This document shows, piece after piece, positions 25,572-38,040 of a DNA stretch of 64,000 nt. Each line of letters opens with the position of its first letter. Positions within the stretch are counted from its first letter, which is position 1. The stretch lies in contig QCXZ01000138.1 in assembly GCA_025024175.1 (NCBI GenBank), positions 2,728,002 through 2,792,001 on the forward strand, read 5' to 3'. The notes beneath the pieces are model-generated. The model did not search any database, had not been told where the DNA came from, and was given only the letters and a program-made list of their open reading frames with translations. Made by a program: the position numbers and the translations under genes. This stretch comes from Rhyzopertha dominica (lineage: Eukaryota > Arthropoda > Insecta > Coleoptera > Bostrichidae).

Positions 25572-25690
25572 TGCATGTCTATGCTGTGCTGTCTGCANCG
25601 CAACCAACTGCAGATAGATCTATTTCGCTATCATTATAGCTCATCAGTGCAGTTTAGTTCTAGTGCAGACAGCACGNCATAGAACTTGTT
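25572..25690. mobile_element. Small foldback/MITE-like element
   Basis: A 20-base inverted repeat has its left arm at 25578-25597 (TCTATGCTGTGCTGTCTGCA) and right arm at 25663-25682, matching except at ambiguous bases and one position. Similarity continues inward for roughly 25 more bases with gaps, leaving a small loop. No protein is encoded and no sure target duplication is visible. It lies about 125 bases upstream of the exon B acceptor, inside the intron, and could form a stem in the pre-mRNA. Confidence 0.6.
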
Positions 25691-28600
25691 TAGCNTATAT
25701 ATCAAAGCAATGGTGGCAGTTAGATAGCTTTGTCATCATGTCAGTTTAAAGCTGACAGATGGCATTGCCATCTAAATTCTTACTTATATTATTAGCAATA
25801 TTATTATTTTTCTACTAAACACTTGGCTATGAATCCAGTACGGTACATTTAATGACAATTTTATTTCTCAATCTCTATGTAACGAGTAATTTTCCGCGCT
25901 TCAGCTTCATTTCCATCTGGCAACAATGGGTACATTATCATACGTTGTATCCCTACACCCCACGCTAAGGTCGAAAGAGTATGATTCTAAAATTGGGCAT
26001 TTTGAGGTGCTCATCTCCGGGAAGCAGTAGCTCAGTTGCTACAATTATAGAATTCGCCAATTTTTATGAAACAACCATCCACGAGTAAGACTAAACAACA
26101 ATCTAAGGTGTAATAGATTTAGTTGTTCTATTCGTTTACTAATTTTTCGTCGACGCTTTTTTTTGTCGACTCCGATCATAGTGGCCAATGATCTTCGTCG
26201 TTTGCTTTGCAATNTTGAAAAACTCCACGCATCAATCACGGAAAAAATATATAGACCTGTGTAGAAGTATTCTGGGAGAGCCGTCAGGAATATTTTCTTG
26301 GCAGAAAAGAAACCATAATCTTTACTTCCGACGACAAGCTTAAGGAAGACATGTAAGCTACTTACTTACCATACTTTTTAAATAATTTTATTATTATTTT
26401 ATTTTATTAATAGATCTTAACGCCGTTTGTCGACATTTTTTAATTTTTGGTCATTCATATCTTCATTGCCTTCATATCCGATTCTTTTTTTATATGCGGA
26501 AACACATAACTATTACGGTCAAATTTTAAGATTAGTGTGTCTTTAAAACTTATATATTTATTTGTCAGAGATATGTAAAGGCCATATACGTTATCCCCTA
26601 AATCCAGTATTGATTTTAAACGCCGATATATATAGTCTTTTAAATACATGTGTCACCCTTGTTTCAACATTTGGTAAATTATTTATTAAATAATATAATT
26701 AGTACCAAAGCTTATTTCTTTTTGAGTTTTTTTTGTTACTTATGTGCTTGGCTATTTTGAACACTTAAGTTACGTTTTAACAAACTAGCTAGCGCCCTCA
26801 TCAAATTTTACTCTATTCTAAATTATCTGTACCCACCTCATATATTGAACATCATCAATTGGGCTCGACAGTGACTTCCACTTCTGTACAGAAAAGTCAG
26901 ATTCATTTTTCATTGCAACTTTTTAAGGTGTTGTCACAGGCTCCCTCAAGTATAACCTTGGTATAATTATGTTCTGCTCGAGCATTTTTGCAAACAAGCT
27001 AAACGTCTAAAGAACACTGAGTGGTAACGGAAAAAACCTATTGTTCGCTTGACCTGCATGTATGTTTACCATGTTTTGTTAGGACCTTTTGTGTAAACAT
27101 TCTTTTAAAGTTAACAAAGTACTACTTCAGGAGCAGTGGCCAAAAATTTTGAAAATCATCGTATATTATGAAACACGAAACGTGCATACCTATAAGAGTC
27201 TAACTAAAATCCATATACGAATATGATGTATGTGACAAATAAGCAACTTACACACTTGAACGCAGTTTGGCTTTAAATCTAGATACCCCGATTTAAAGTG
27301 CATTTATTTACGTTTCTTCTTCAAGGCCTATTTTAACCCATCATCATTCCACTCATCTCAATATCAAGCACAATCACTTATATAAATCTGGGTTACGAAT
27401 TCTTAAAGGCAAGACGTAAACAGATGAGAGTTCCGTAGTTAATATTACGGAACATAGCATATCTATAATATACTTAAGTATAATCAGAATTAACCCGAAA
27501 TTGAAATAGGCCTAACATCGTTGCTAGAAAAATGAGGCAAATGATTGATAATTATAAATAAATTCAGAGGAACCTACTTGTAACACTGAAATAAAAATTA
27601 ATCGCCATATAATTTAAGGTATTAATAAATTAGAACAAGCAGTAAGTCATTCTCATTAAGGCATACCTATTAATGCAAAATAAAATGGACGAAAAACTGA
27701 AATAGTTACTGTAAAAATTCTTACAACTACTGAATACAATTTATGATAACAGCAAAACAAATTTATCTTCGTAAAAAAACATAGCTCGAGTTAACAGTTA
27801 ATTTAATGTCAACCAAAATCTTTAGTGAAAAGCTAATTAAATATACAAAATACGTCATTACATTGAAAAGCAATATCCAATAAGCTTTTCAAGTGTTCAA
27901 AGTTTATCCGATCCCTATTCAGTAAGTAAATGTCACCAACGTTCATGGCCCCAAATCCCTCGAAAGCGAAAATGCTTAAGCATATTCAGCTTCGGGAGAG
28001 ATACATGATTTAGAACACGCCAAAGATGGCGTTTATTAGTAGGGAAGATTAATAACTTGTCACTTAGGACTTTTCTTACACCGCCATCATTATAACGTGA
28101 ATGGCGGAGTTTGTAAGACGGAAACGACTCTCCCCGGGGTTGTATGTAAATTGCATTTTATATAATACAAACCCCCAAGTAATTTCTGCGAACTTTCCAA
28201 AGGGAATTTCTCCTCTATCCACATTTACTCGCACCTAGATAGAGTACAGCGTTGCAAAACGAACGTTGGATATATTTATAAGTGCTTTGTGGAGGGTAGT
28301 TAATTGTAAAACCCAGTGGGTGTTTTACATAGCCAATTATTGTGGTCTTAGCAACAAATGATGTTCTCCGTATCCATTTCAGGCCCTCGTTTAACTCCCT
28401 TTTCATAAATTCGCTGATTAAATTCGTCATTTCATTTTACTAACTAATTTAGAAAGTTACGTATGTATTATGTAAAAATCTCTGCCATGTATCATACTAC
28501 AAAAAAATGGTCCTCTTTAGAAAGAGGTAGGATATAGGTTTCAACTATCACCGGTAGATGACGAGGTATGATTTTTGCATTTTTGCTCTTTTTTATCTTA

Positions 28601-28807
28601 TTATTCATAACAATGATCGTACAATAGAAGGACGTGACCTAGGAATATGTAATATAAACGTACAATAGCGCATCCGTGCAACCTCTGTAACAGGCAATAT
28701 GGACGCAAACCGCAATCAAAATGCGTAACTGTCCATATATAAGCAAACAAAAAATCTGATAACCGAAGCCATAAGTCGAATATTCGACTTACATTCTTTG
28801 TCAAAAA

Positions 28808-28875
28808 AGGTCAGGTCAGGTCACCACTGAGGTGGTTTGGTTATTTAATCAGAATTGATAATAAAGGTTTGTAAA
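28808..28875 (+). pseudogene. LINE ORF2 C-terminal fragment
   Basis: A short frame reads SPLRWFGYLIRIDNKGL and then stops. The motif LRWFGHxxRM is diagnostic of the region near the C-terminus of many LINE ORF2 proteins. It points the opposite way from the reverse transcriptase fragment at 29152-29870, so it is a separate insertion or the result of rearrangement. Confidence 0.5.
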
Positions 28876-29151
28876 CAAGATTTAGGAAGACATAATATCT
28901 CACAAACGCAGAAGAAGAGCAAGAACTCACTGGCGGTATACTACATAAACCATGAATCATCTAGTAGGAATTTATACCAGGTATAATTGACAATGACAAC
29001 AAATTCCAAAGCTCGTATGTAGTTACCCGTTATGGCAAAGTAAAGATGCTTTATCAGAAGTGTAATATGATGATGTTTCTAGGTACAGATGTACATTATA
29101 CAAGCTATTGTCGCACCAGTTAAGAAAGGAAACTCGTAACTTCGTCTTTTT

Positions 29152-29870
29152 TTATTGGTAGCAACATGAATAGTGGTTCATGTCGGGATGTTTTATTGTG
29201 AAAAGAAGGGTCAAGAAGAGGTCAAGGGTTGAAGGGATCTCCTTTCTAAGACCGGTTTTTATATCAAATTTTTCGGACACTTTTCCTTTCACAGTAACTC
29301 TGCTCATTTTATTTGCTAAAGTCATTTCAAGTAACTTATTACTTCGCATTGAGCCGTAAGCTTTATCGAAATTGATAAAAAAGCATGACTGCTGGAATTT
29401 TATACTCATAACACGTTGTAATCACTTCTTTCATCATGAAGATTTAGTTTGAAGTGAATCTTCCTTTCCTAAATCCTGCTGGGACCCCCCCTGTAATTTC
29501 CACATTCGGTAACATCTTCCTTGCTAAAAGTTGTCTTTACGATTGCTTCTTGCCACATCTTCTGCATTACTACTTGCCTCCATACCTTCACTAAGCATGC
29601 ATCTTTTAATTTATTGCCTGCATATTTAATGTTTTTCGCCGTTACTGCATTAGCCCCTGTGCTTTTGTAATTTTTCCAGCTTCCCAATTTTCTCGAGCGC
29701 CTCTTCTTTCGTTGGTTCTTTCACTACGATTTGCATAATTGCCGGAATTTGATATTCCTCTGGTTCTTCTTCCACTGTATTTTACAAATCAATCTAGTAT
29801 TCCCTTCTCTTTGGAAATCAGATTTCCTTTCTTATCGTTAACAAAACGTAGTTGGGTTCCAAAAAATATT
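29152..29870 (-). pseudogene. LINE reverse transcriptase fragment (decayed)
   Basis: On the minus strand, in order and in more than one frame: LVNDKKGNLISKEKGILD, then EEPEEYQIP-like sequence before the RT domain, KNYKSTGANAV (the K-SPG block), ECGNYRG, then FINFDKAYGSM. The last is RT motif A with its catalytic aspartate kept. NKMSRVTVKGKVSEKFDI and KTGLRKEIPSTL form the motif B region. The FADD box and everything after are missing or unreadable. The sequence type is that of abundant insect LINEs with an endonuclease-RT ORF2, RTE- or craniofacial-development-protein-like in annotations. Stops and frameshifts show it is inactive. Confidence 0.8.
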
Positions 29871-31206
29871 GTCAGTCACCTAATTTCATTTTTATCGCTG
29901 TACGATTAGCTTTGATTGCTATCAAGAACTAGTTTGCATGTGGTTATTAAAAATGAGCAATCTTGTTTAATCCATATTCAAAAGGGGAATTATAAGTGGC
30001 AATTAGAATATGTGGTTGAAACGTTGATCTGTGAACAGGCACAGTAGATCGGCCACAGGGAAGTAAGTAAAAATTAGAAGCTGGTTAAAGGACGCAACAG
30101 AAAACTTGATGTCTATTCGAGGGATTGCAATCTCCATTTTAGAAACCCTACAGGTATCCACACAGATCATGCAGGGAGTTCTCTCATTTGAACAGGTGCT
30201 CGACTCGCACAATTTACCAAATCTTTATGGCTCCTGGGGCAACTCGTATATTTTACGATGCGCCGATGAAAACACGATGACTAAGCGTTTAAACTGTGTA
30301 ATGAATCTTTCAGGAGGCTTCAGGCGGAGGAGCGCGCGNATCCACGCACGCCTCGCGGCGCAATAAACATACAAAACAAGTAAAATAAGCGTGAAATATC
30401 TGGAGGATGTTAAGCCTGACGGCGCATAACGGCCGACGTGTCAGCCCCTGTGGGTAATTGGAAGTGGTGTCTGCAAATCACTCTTGATTGTAAGACATGC
30501 CATTGGACGAACAAACAGCTTGCCGCGAAGATATATGGCCGGCTCAGTTCTAAAGCTCGGGCTTGTAAAGTTTTAGTAGCCGGGCGCTTTGTTAGGAGTG
30601 NAGGGTGCAAGAAAATTCCAAGACTATGTGAATTTAGCAACATAAACATCTCGGAAAATTTCTCACTTAAATACCTCACCATAAATAATGGCAAAACTGC
30701 CGTGGGATTTTCTAGAACAAGTTGTTATGTGCGAAGTTTAATTTAAAGCCGGGCTAATTTAAATAGCGACGAAAATAGAAATTACTTCGGGAAGTGCTTT
30801 GGGCCCTTGCGCCGAGATTTAAATTCGGCTAACTTTAATGCAGCACCTGCTCTAGTTGCAAAAATACAGCTTTTCGCATCTTAAGTGACTCGCAAATGGG
30901 CTTGCGTTGAGAACTTGCGAATAAGATGGAAGTTTGTGCAAATAAAACGCAGCATGTTGTGCAAGATGAATCAGCCTGTTCGTTTCAGGTGGTAGTTCCT
31001 TTAGAGGACATGGTAGGGTGCAAACCTAAAGTTGCGTACTGCAAAAACTGCATGAGTACCGTCTCTATAAGTGCACCATGGCTACGAGATTGGAAAGTTT
31101 CACATTAGGCGCCCGGACTGTATTGTTTAAAGAGAAAGCCGTAAAATGCATGTAAAAGACTCACGAAAATAAAAGTATACGTATTTCAATAACATATATA
31201 GTTATT

Positions 31207-31330
31207 TATACAGCAAGGGTGGTAAGCATAACTTACAAGGCGGGGGTGAGTGTGCGCTCGAGACGTAGCCGAGGGCTGTTCACGAATGCTTAACTCAGGA
31301 GCTATACGTTACGTTTTTACCACACCCGCG
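31207..31330. repeat. Imperfect inverted repeat, possible foldback element
   Basis: About 120 bp begins near GGGTGGTAAGCATAACTTA and ends near TACGTTACG...TTACCACACCC, so that its ends pair imperfectly. The middle is GC-rich, unlike its flanks. No coding potential. It may be a MITE, but no target duplication is clear. Confidence 0.3.
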
Positions 31331-31449
31331 TCTTGAAATGTAAAGAAATGTAAAAAATTAGTTTCATTATCGTTAACATTTAGTTAATTTACATTTGATG
31401 TTTAAGAAAATATGAGCTTATCCTATGCTAAGAATTTAGCATACTATCA

Positions 31450-32240
31450 AGTAGGTATATATATAAAATGCCTTTGTACAGGTCCTTAGGCCCTGGGCAT
31501 GACTATTCCTTTCCATAACTTTCTAACTTTCTAACTGCTTCCCTCCACCTTTTTCGCGGTCTTCCTTGCTTTCTTCTGTTATCCGGCTTCTTTCATGCAA
31601 TTTGCTTCACCATACGCTCTTCGGTCATTCTTTCCAAATGTCCCAGCCACTGTATTCTTCTTGTTGTCACTATGTCGACTACGGTTGCACCTTCATACAG
31701 TTCACATACGCTTCATTATTTATCCTTCTAAGGTACTCTGCCTCCAACTTCTTACCCCCGAATATTCGTCTCAAAATTTTTCTTTCCCATCTCAACAAAA
31801 TGTCCTGATATTTCCTGTTCAGCACCCCTCTACTAGTTTTCAGGAAAATGTTTCTCAGATGATTTCTTTTTTCTATTTCTCGTTTGCAGTCCTCATCCCA
31901 CCAACCCTTCCGTTGCAATCGACCTTTAAATGGTATTACTTCTTTCGTGGCCTCTTGCAGTAATAATTCTATCTCATCCCATTCGATATCATTGCCTTCA
32001 AATTTCTTTTTTTCTATTGTGTATCTTGCATTCAACCGTTTTTTTTTTATATTTAGATTGAAATTCTGACTCTCTTAATCTTTCCATATCATATCTTTTC
32101 CTGCATGTTTTTCTTCCCTTCTTGTTTCAACTTGTTGTTCTAGTTTATTCTTGATCTTCTTTATTTGCGTCACCAAACTCGCTTGTCTCAGTTACTATTC
32201 CGTCCTTTCTCGTATCTATCCCTTCGCTGCTTCACCCGAT
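31450..32240 (-). pseudogene. LINE ORF2 relic with internal deletion
   Basis: A 118-codon minus-strand frame (31679-32035) carries WWDEDCKREIEKRNHLRN, the linker between endonuclease and RT in LINE ORF2. It then passes within about 25 residues into WERKILRRIFGGKKLEAEYL, a block normally found several hundred residues later, after the RT. Beyond its stop the strand continues in another frame: TRRIQWLGHLERMTEERM, then KQGRPRKRWREAVRKLES, the usual C-terminal end. The RT core is therefore deleted between linker and tail. Upstream to about 32240 are decayed basic segments consistent with the linker. The missing middle is the kind of sequence found alone at 29152-29870. Confidence 0.8.
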
Positions 32241-35200
32241 TATCGTGTTAAAAGCAGGCGAGAAAACAAACACGTTTTACTGCACCAGCGACGTAAACGA
32301 TTAAGACTATTAAGTACTTGCTAAAAAATAAAGCTGCCAGCAGAAATATTACTGGAATTACTTTGATTAAGTTAGTTCTTGCTCATTTTATTTCCTTGTG
32401 AGTTGCTAGAAGAGGTTCTTTACCAATTTTTAAATAAATCCATGTCCATTTGATGAAAAGTACCTATGTTCCGTGTGTCTCTCTGAAACTGGAAGTTGCA
32501 GAAATAACGCCATTAGAAAAGCTTCCAAAAGTGTTCTTTTGCCTACTGGCTGTACTGTACATGCATACCATAGAAAAAACGGCGATAAGGTACATTTTTT
32601 GGACTTAACTTTACGGTATATACTTGTTTTATGTCTTCGTCTTCCGAACAGTTACAACAATTTAAGGAAGTCATCATCTTCTTTAGATACGGCCATATTG
32701 GTAGGTTTCTTTCTACGGCATGCTTGATAAACTTCGATCCCGAGAGCAATCTAGACAGAATGTATATAGTGTTAAACACAACGCGTATGTAGTTGACTAA
32801 TGACATACTTTATTTGTTAGATAGATTTCACTGGGATCTTTATTAATACATTTTGTCACATTTTCTTTAGACAACATCATGGCTTTCTTTGCCTCGTGAC
32901 TAACACTAATGTTGACTTCTACAGCTTCTTAAGCTGCTTCTTCACTAGCATCAATCCCATTTTGCATTTCTGCTTTCACTGATTTATTTATAGAGGAATC
33001 AAATAGTCAACAACAACAAACTCCACCCTTCATACTAACATTGAATTTGTTTGATTTTTCTTTCAGTTGCAGTTGTGCGTAAAACGTTGTATGTACTTCT
33101 TCCTTTTATTTTCTCTGTGAATTGTTGGCGCAAACTGGGATGAATTAAAAGAAGAAAAGTAGTAAAGACATTTTGAGTATCCTTTAATGTCTTTGGTATT
33201 GAACTCGTTATCATTAAGTTCATACAGCTGCTTTGTAGGAAAAAAGCACTGTGTAATTGTAAGCAATTCTATTTCTTTGTTTGTATCTATTCAAGCATTA
33301 AGGAACATGCCATATATTTAAATTGGATACGTGTTGCATAAAGGGATTTTTTCGTATTAAATAAATAAAAGTTTTAGACGATTCTAAGCTGTATAAGAAA
33401 GGTCCATATGTCTCCCAGCAGCATTGCAAATGGAAGAAAACTACTTATTAGCGCAAGCATTTACTTACGACAGCTTTAAACGTAAATATCTAGTCTTCAT
33501 AAAAACTATGTACATCAAATTATGTCTTCAACCTACATTCGTCATGCGTATCTATATCATTAAAAAAGGTTTAATAACTAGCCTGTATATTGTGTTCTTA
33601 TAAATAGGCTCTCAAAAAGAGAATTCTTGAATCGTAAGCAACAGCGTTTGAGATCGCCATTTAATAAAATGTTTTCATAAATGTCACACTAAGGAACTGA
33701 TATTGTAAAAATAAGCTTGACAATACTTTAAATGGATATGAAATGAAGAAGTTTTATCGAGAACAACAGGAAGCCCATTATCGAACCATGTGGTACTTAA
33801 TTAATTAATATCAGAGGGTTACGAGAATTTCGATTTACATTGTAGAATATGTGATCTGCGAACTAAGATTTGAAGAACATAAGTCCCATTGCAAAATTAA
33901 AAACTCACAGTAAACAGACAGAAAACACCTGATGATACATAAGCATTTGATAAAAAAGGCCAATGGTCAGATTGATATAATTTGCTTTTGTTGTAAAAAT
34001 GACTTATGATATATGATATATTGCAAAAATAATGTCTTTTTTCGCGCTTCTTACTACAGCAGAATAATTAGCACATTTTTTTGACATCACAGCTCCAGCA
34101 CTGGCACAATTTTATAAACTTTTCTCTTGATGCATTGAATTTCCAATTTTCGTCAATTTATAGTGATTTCCTCATAATTACCTTCTCATGCACCGTCACA
34201 CAGGCACTACTAAGTATTCAATACTTGAAATTAAATAAAGCGTTGCAACATAAGTAAAACTATTTGATGTAGTAAATATAGGAAAATCCATATAGTGCAC
34301 TGCAAACGTCACTCTACAGCAATCTTCAAATATCGGCAAATATCGCACAACCGTAGACTTTGAAAATTAAACGATCTAGGAGGGTTGTGTTCATGAAATA
34401 ATTAGTTTTTTGGTAGTATAAGACTATTAAGCGAAAAATATTGCTGTCTCGTAATAGTGTTAGTCTGTGGCGGACAACATTACCTAGTTAGATTAAATGC
34501 GAATCCATTCATTCATTTTCAAAGTCCTTGAAGGTGGGGAGCGCGTAAGAACTTCGAGGCGTATCCTTACAGTCGGCCAATTGAACCAAGCCTCAAAACT
34601 GCTATTTTTGTTTTCAAATTGCATAAACGCTGCTACAGATTTTGTCATAAAAATTAAATATTTTTAAAAACTAAACATTGCTAAAATTTCGTACGTTGCC
34701 TGATTTAGAAACTGTGACTTAAAACGACGTAGGGAACTAACATAGGACAATCCCTTTGCAAAAAAATGGTTAATGGTTGAAGGCGTAATTTATAATCAAA
34801 AATGCCCGGTAGATCTTCCTTAGTAGCGGCAAAATTATATAATTTGGCCGAGTTTGTGCAATTTGGATTATTCAAATGAAACTTTAATGCATTCTATGAC
34901 AACATGTTTTAGCTAGATCTGGTTTGGCATCATGAGGTCTTGCTTTCTCCGATTCTGTATCTTCTTCCTCTTAAAAAGAGTATTTGTTATAGACTAAGTT
35001 ATGTATAAAAGCAAACCATTTTCTTTCATATTGCACATGAAGGTGTCTATTTAGCATTTCAAGTTAACTAATTACACCTTTAAAGCTTAATACAGCTTCC
35101 TATTGTTCATAAATGAAACTAGTATAGATGATGGGCAAACTCGTGCCTCATAAAAGAAAAAGAGGCAAAACTGGGATCGATCTTAATCCGACAGTGAACA

Positions 35201-35553
35201 ACTTATAGGCTTACCACACGGTCGGGATAAAAATTCGGAGACATCTTGCAAATCCGCATTACAACCAGATAAGTACCCATGTTTTATTTCCAGCACAAGG
35301 AAGGGAACATGGAATTTATAAGACAACTTTATACTGTTTTGACTGGGATCTTCTACTCCGCTATACACGCACAAGGAAAAACACTAAAAACGGAGTCTTT
35401 TAGCGTGATGCAGGGCAAAGTTCATGCATGAGAAACTGCAGGAGACGAGGCATGCGGGAAGCGTATAAAGAACAAAAGATTCCTCGGCGATGCTCGACAG
35501 GAAACGTAAACTTTTTAATACAACAATGAAGTATCTCAATAAAAAAAACTCAC

Positions 35554-35636
35554 CATTTTATTGTTAATCTCGTGGAAGTGGATTTCACAAACTTTATCTA
35601 CAACATCCTCGCTTTGAAACGTGACAAATCCGAAAC
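35554..35636 (-). CDS. Rbp6: Rbp6/Musashi-like, exon A (RRM2 core)
   Basis: 83-base exon between acceptor TTCCAG (ending at 35637) and donor ATG/GTGAGT (from 35553). Two bases complete a glycine codon, then 27 codons read [15 protein letters not shown] followed by [12 protein letters not shown]; the exon ends in phase 0 and joins exon B's VECKKAQ directly. FGFVTF is the RNP1 core of RRM2, with its preceding Arg-Gly supplied by the upstream exon, and it carries the aromatic residues that stack on RNA. The sequence matches what I know of Musashi/Rbp6 RRM2, with QSEDVVDK as in Rbp6. No other RRM exon was found in the remaining 28 kb upstream. Confidence 0.93.
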
Positions 35637-36571
35637 CTGGAACAAAAAATGAAGTTAGAATCGTCGTTCAATGGAAGTGCATCAGAACTGCGGGTTCAGA
35701 TGTCATTTGTTATTTGTCCGCTCCGCTTCGTTCACCCCGAGCTACTACTTAAAACTCCGGTATTTTTGTAAAGGAAATGGCTAAACACAAACAACGTTAC
35801 ACAACAAATGGATGCTGGGTTACGATCGACCGCCGCTCCACGTGCAAACAATAGACGCAATTATGTAAATGATTATGCGTCTTCATATCGATAAACCCCA
35901 ATTGCAGGGGTAATGGGCAAGTCTATTTTTAGAAATACGCCTACACACACTATACTGGCGTGCGCAAACAAGTTCTATTTAACTTTTATGGAATATGATT
36001 AACCCATTTCGCTTAGTGAAGGACGTCAAATAATGTGCAAAACCAACAAGCAAAACGTTTTGAACGTTTATGTAGGTGTTCGTTTTGCGTCATAATAAAC
36101 GATTGAAATTTGCTTCAATCTAAATTATAGTCACAAAAAAATAATAATGTGGAAGTTCCGCACCCCTTATTACGGCATAAACACAATCAATCAGTAATAA
36201 TAATAGTAATATTCATTGAAGTTATAACGTAACGGGTCAGATAGATAATAGTGACACATTAAGATTACAAATAGAGTGTCGATAAAATAACGCATTAAAT
36301 TCAAAATAAGGATTATTTGCAAAAATTTGAAATACTGAGGAGTCTGTTACTATGACGAAGACATGGCGGCATCAAACATATTTAAATAAATCTACGTGCA
36401 TTTTTTGTCCTTATTGTCTAAGGAATTAAAACGTTATGTCATTTGGCATCAACAACAATCAAAATGGACACAATTGGAAAAATGGTTATTAGACATGTGC
36501 ATAAAATATGAAGTTCACAAATAAAACAAAATCGTCATATAGTGACTTTGATGTCTACATTTAATAAATTA

Positions 36572-38040
36572 ACAAGGTTTAGCAAAAATAATTAGTAAAA
36601 AGAACAAGTGCTCAAATTGCAGTCCATTTCCAACTTGACATTGTCCGAGTAGTAGATGGACACTGTATACTGCGTTGAACACCTCCTGGAGACTGTGGAG
36701 ACAATATAAGCGTACTCTACTTTTTAAATGACTCATGAAAAAGGAATATAAGGAGTCAAATATAGCGATCGGAATTGGCATTCTATAACTCCGCTACAAC
36801 TAGCGATGGGCGCGTAGAATACTCCATGTAGATTACGCCGTTATCTACGAGTAAACTATGTAATATTCTACTTTAAAAGTCTACTGTAGAAAATAGCATT
36901 ATGTAGAATGTAGATAAGCAGAAATCTACAAATAGTTTTTTTAACCGAGTCCATAAGTACTTACTGCTCAAAACGGCTCAAATGACAGCATTATTTTACT
37001 ATATCTGTTCCTTGTTAACCAACCAAAATACTACTTGTAATTAAGGTAAACAGACAAAGTTTAAACAACAATAATTTGTTTGGGCATAGAGCCAGAAGGG
37101 CCGATTACACAGTACAAGCGTGCTGACAAAAGCGCTTTGGAGTCCTAAATCAGTCAAATGGACTCTTCAATGACTGCAAACTGTAATTTTATTGTCTTTC
37201 TTGTCTATAATTAGAAAAGATGGGCACTTTCATACGTTACCTATTATATACCTTATATACTCGTAGAAGGAAAGACTTCGAAACGTTTTGTTTTTGTGCC
37301 CCCAGAGAAATAAGAAAACCGCTTAGATACTATGACGATATACTAAAATAAGTTATGCAAATTTGTAGTATAAGTATTTAAAAATACTGCATTGCTTTAA
37401 AAATTTTAAGGAATTCGGCACAAGGAGAAGATCATGAAACAGGGAAATTGGAACAAAATAATTTCCACAATACACCAAATACACAATAGCCATAATATAC
37501 TCGTCTCATATTTACCACTCGAAATCTACGCCAAAGTGCTTTATCTACATTTTCTACACGTGCAGTGTAGAAAATTATAACTTGCGCGTGAACGCCCATC
37601 ACTGGCTACAACAAAACGTGCAGGTGCACCATGTTCAGAGAACCAAATATCTTAGAATATCATTGCCAGCTCATTTGGAAATATGTCAGCCAGTGCAGGT
37701 AAAAAATCATCTCTTCTACATGTAGGTGCCGATAATGCGTTGACCAAACATAAATAAGCATCTAAAACATTGCGTGTATACTTTATGAACCATGGATTTT
37801 CTAGTGCTCAGTAGCAACAATTGTGACAACTGACAATGCCGTTTAAATAAAAAGTTGCCTCGTTAGAAAACAGAATACTTTTAAAAAAGTCAGTGTCTTC
37901 ATCACATCTTCTCATTAGCACCTCGCAAAATTCAAGTTCAAGGCTCAATCGGATCTTATAAGGATGAAGTTGTTCATAGGTAGGGTTTAACTACTGAGGA
38001 TACCGTCCTTGTTTTTGCTGACAAATTCAAGCTATTACGG
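36572..38040 (-). pseudogene. Mariner-like transposase relic, split by a hAT-type MITE
   Basis: On the minus strand from about 38000: LSLELEFCEVLMRRCDEDTD, then SILFSNEATFYLNG (the block around the first catalytic acid, normally D, here N), ENPWFIKYTRN, and DIWFSEHGAPARFVVA, where the second catalytic D is H. The reading is then cut by the element at 36801-37604 and resumes with FFMSHLKSRVR, QEVFNAVY and the C-terminal GQCQVGNGLQFEHLF. The order matches insect mariner-like (IS630 superfamily) transposases ending in a QFEHL motif. Frameshifts, stops and two lost catalytic residues show it was long dead; the nested insertion came later or ended its decay. Confidence 0.82.
36801..37604. mobile_element. 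hAT-type MITE, 804 bp, 8-bp target duplication
   Basis: The ends are TAGCGATGGGCG (left) and, reverse-complemented, CAGTGATGGGCG (right): 12-base inverted repeats with two mismatches. An exact 8-bp direct repeat, GCTACAAC, flanks the element at 36793-36800 and 37605-37612. TIR type and an 8-bp duplication are hallmarks of the hAT superfamily. There is no transposase. Both subterminal regions (about 36815-36945 and 37520-37575) are crowded with GTAGA/TCTAC words in both orientations, the kind of repeated motif that hAT transposases bind. It is non-autonomous and sits within the older mariner-like transposase relic. Confidence 0.9.

Larger units (their letters stand above)
25448..35553 (-). other. 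Rbp6 intron A-B (10.1 kb)
   Basis: Bounded by donor ATG/GTGAGT at 35553 and acceptor TTCCAG at 25448. Contents: ATT-type simple repeats near 25525-25560, a small foldback element (25572-25690), LINE fragments (28808-28875, 29152-29870, 31450-32240) and an imperfect inverted repeat at 31.2 kb. GC-richer blocks lie at about 27900-28180 and 30030-30370. The remainder, notably 25691-28800 and 32241-35553, is AT-rich with no recognised feature. Confidence 0.8.

Noticed and set aside
26020..26042. tRNA box A-like word (AGTAGCTCAGTTGCTACA)
   Set aside because: No box B follows at a suitable distance.
31566..32069. Plus-strand open frames of up to 122 codons
   Set aside because: Antisense shadows of the minus-strand LINE relic.
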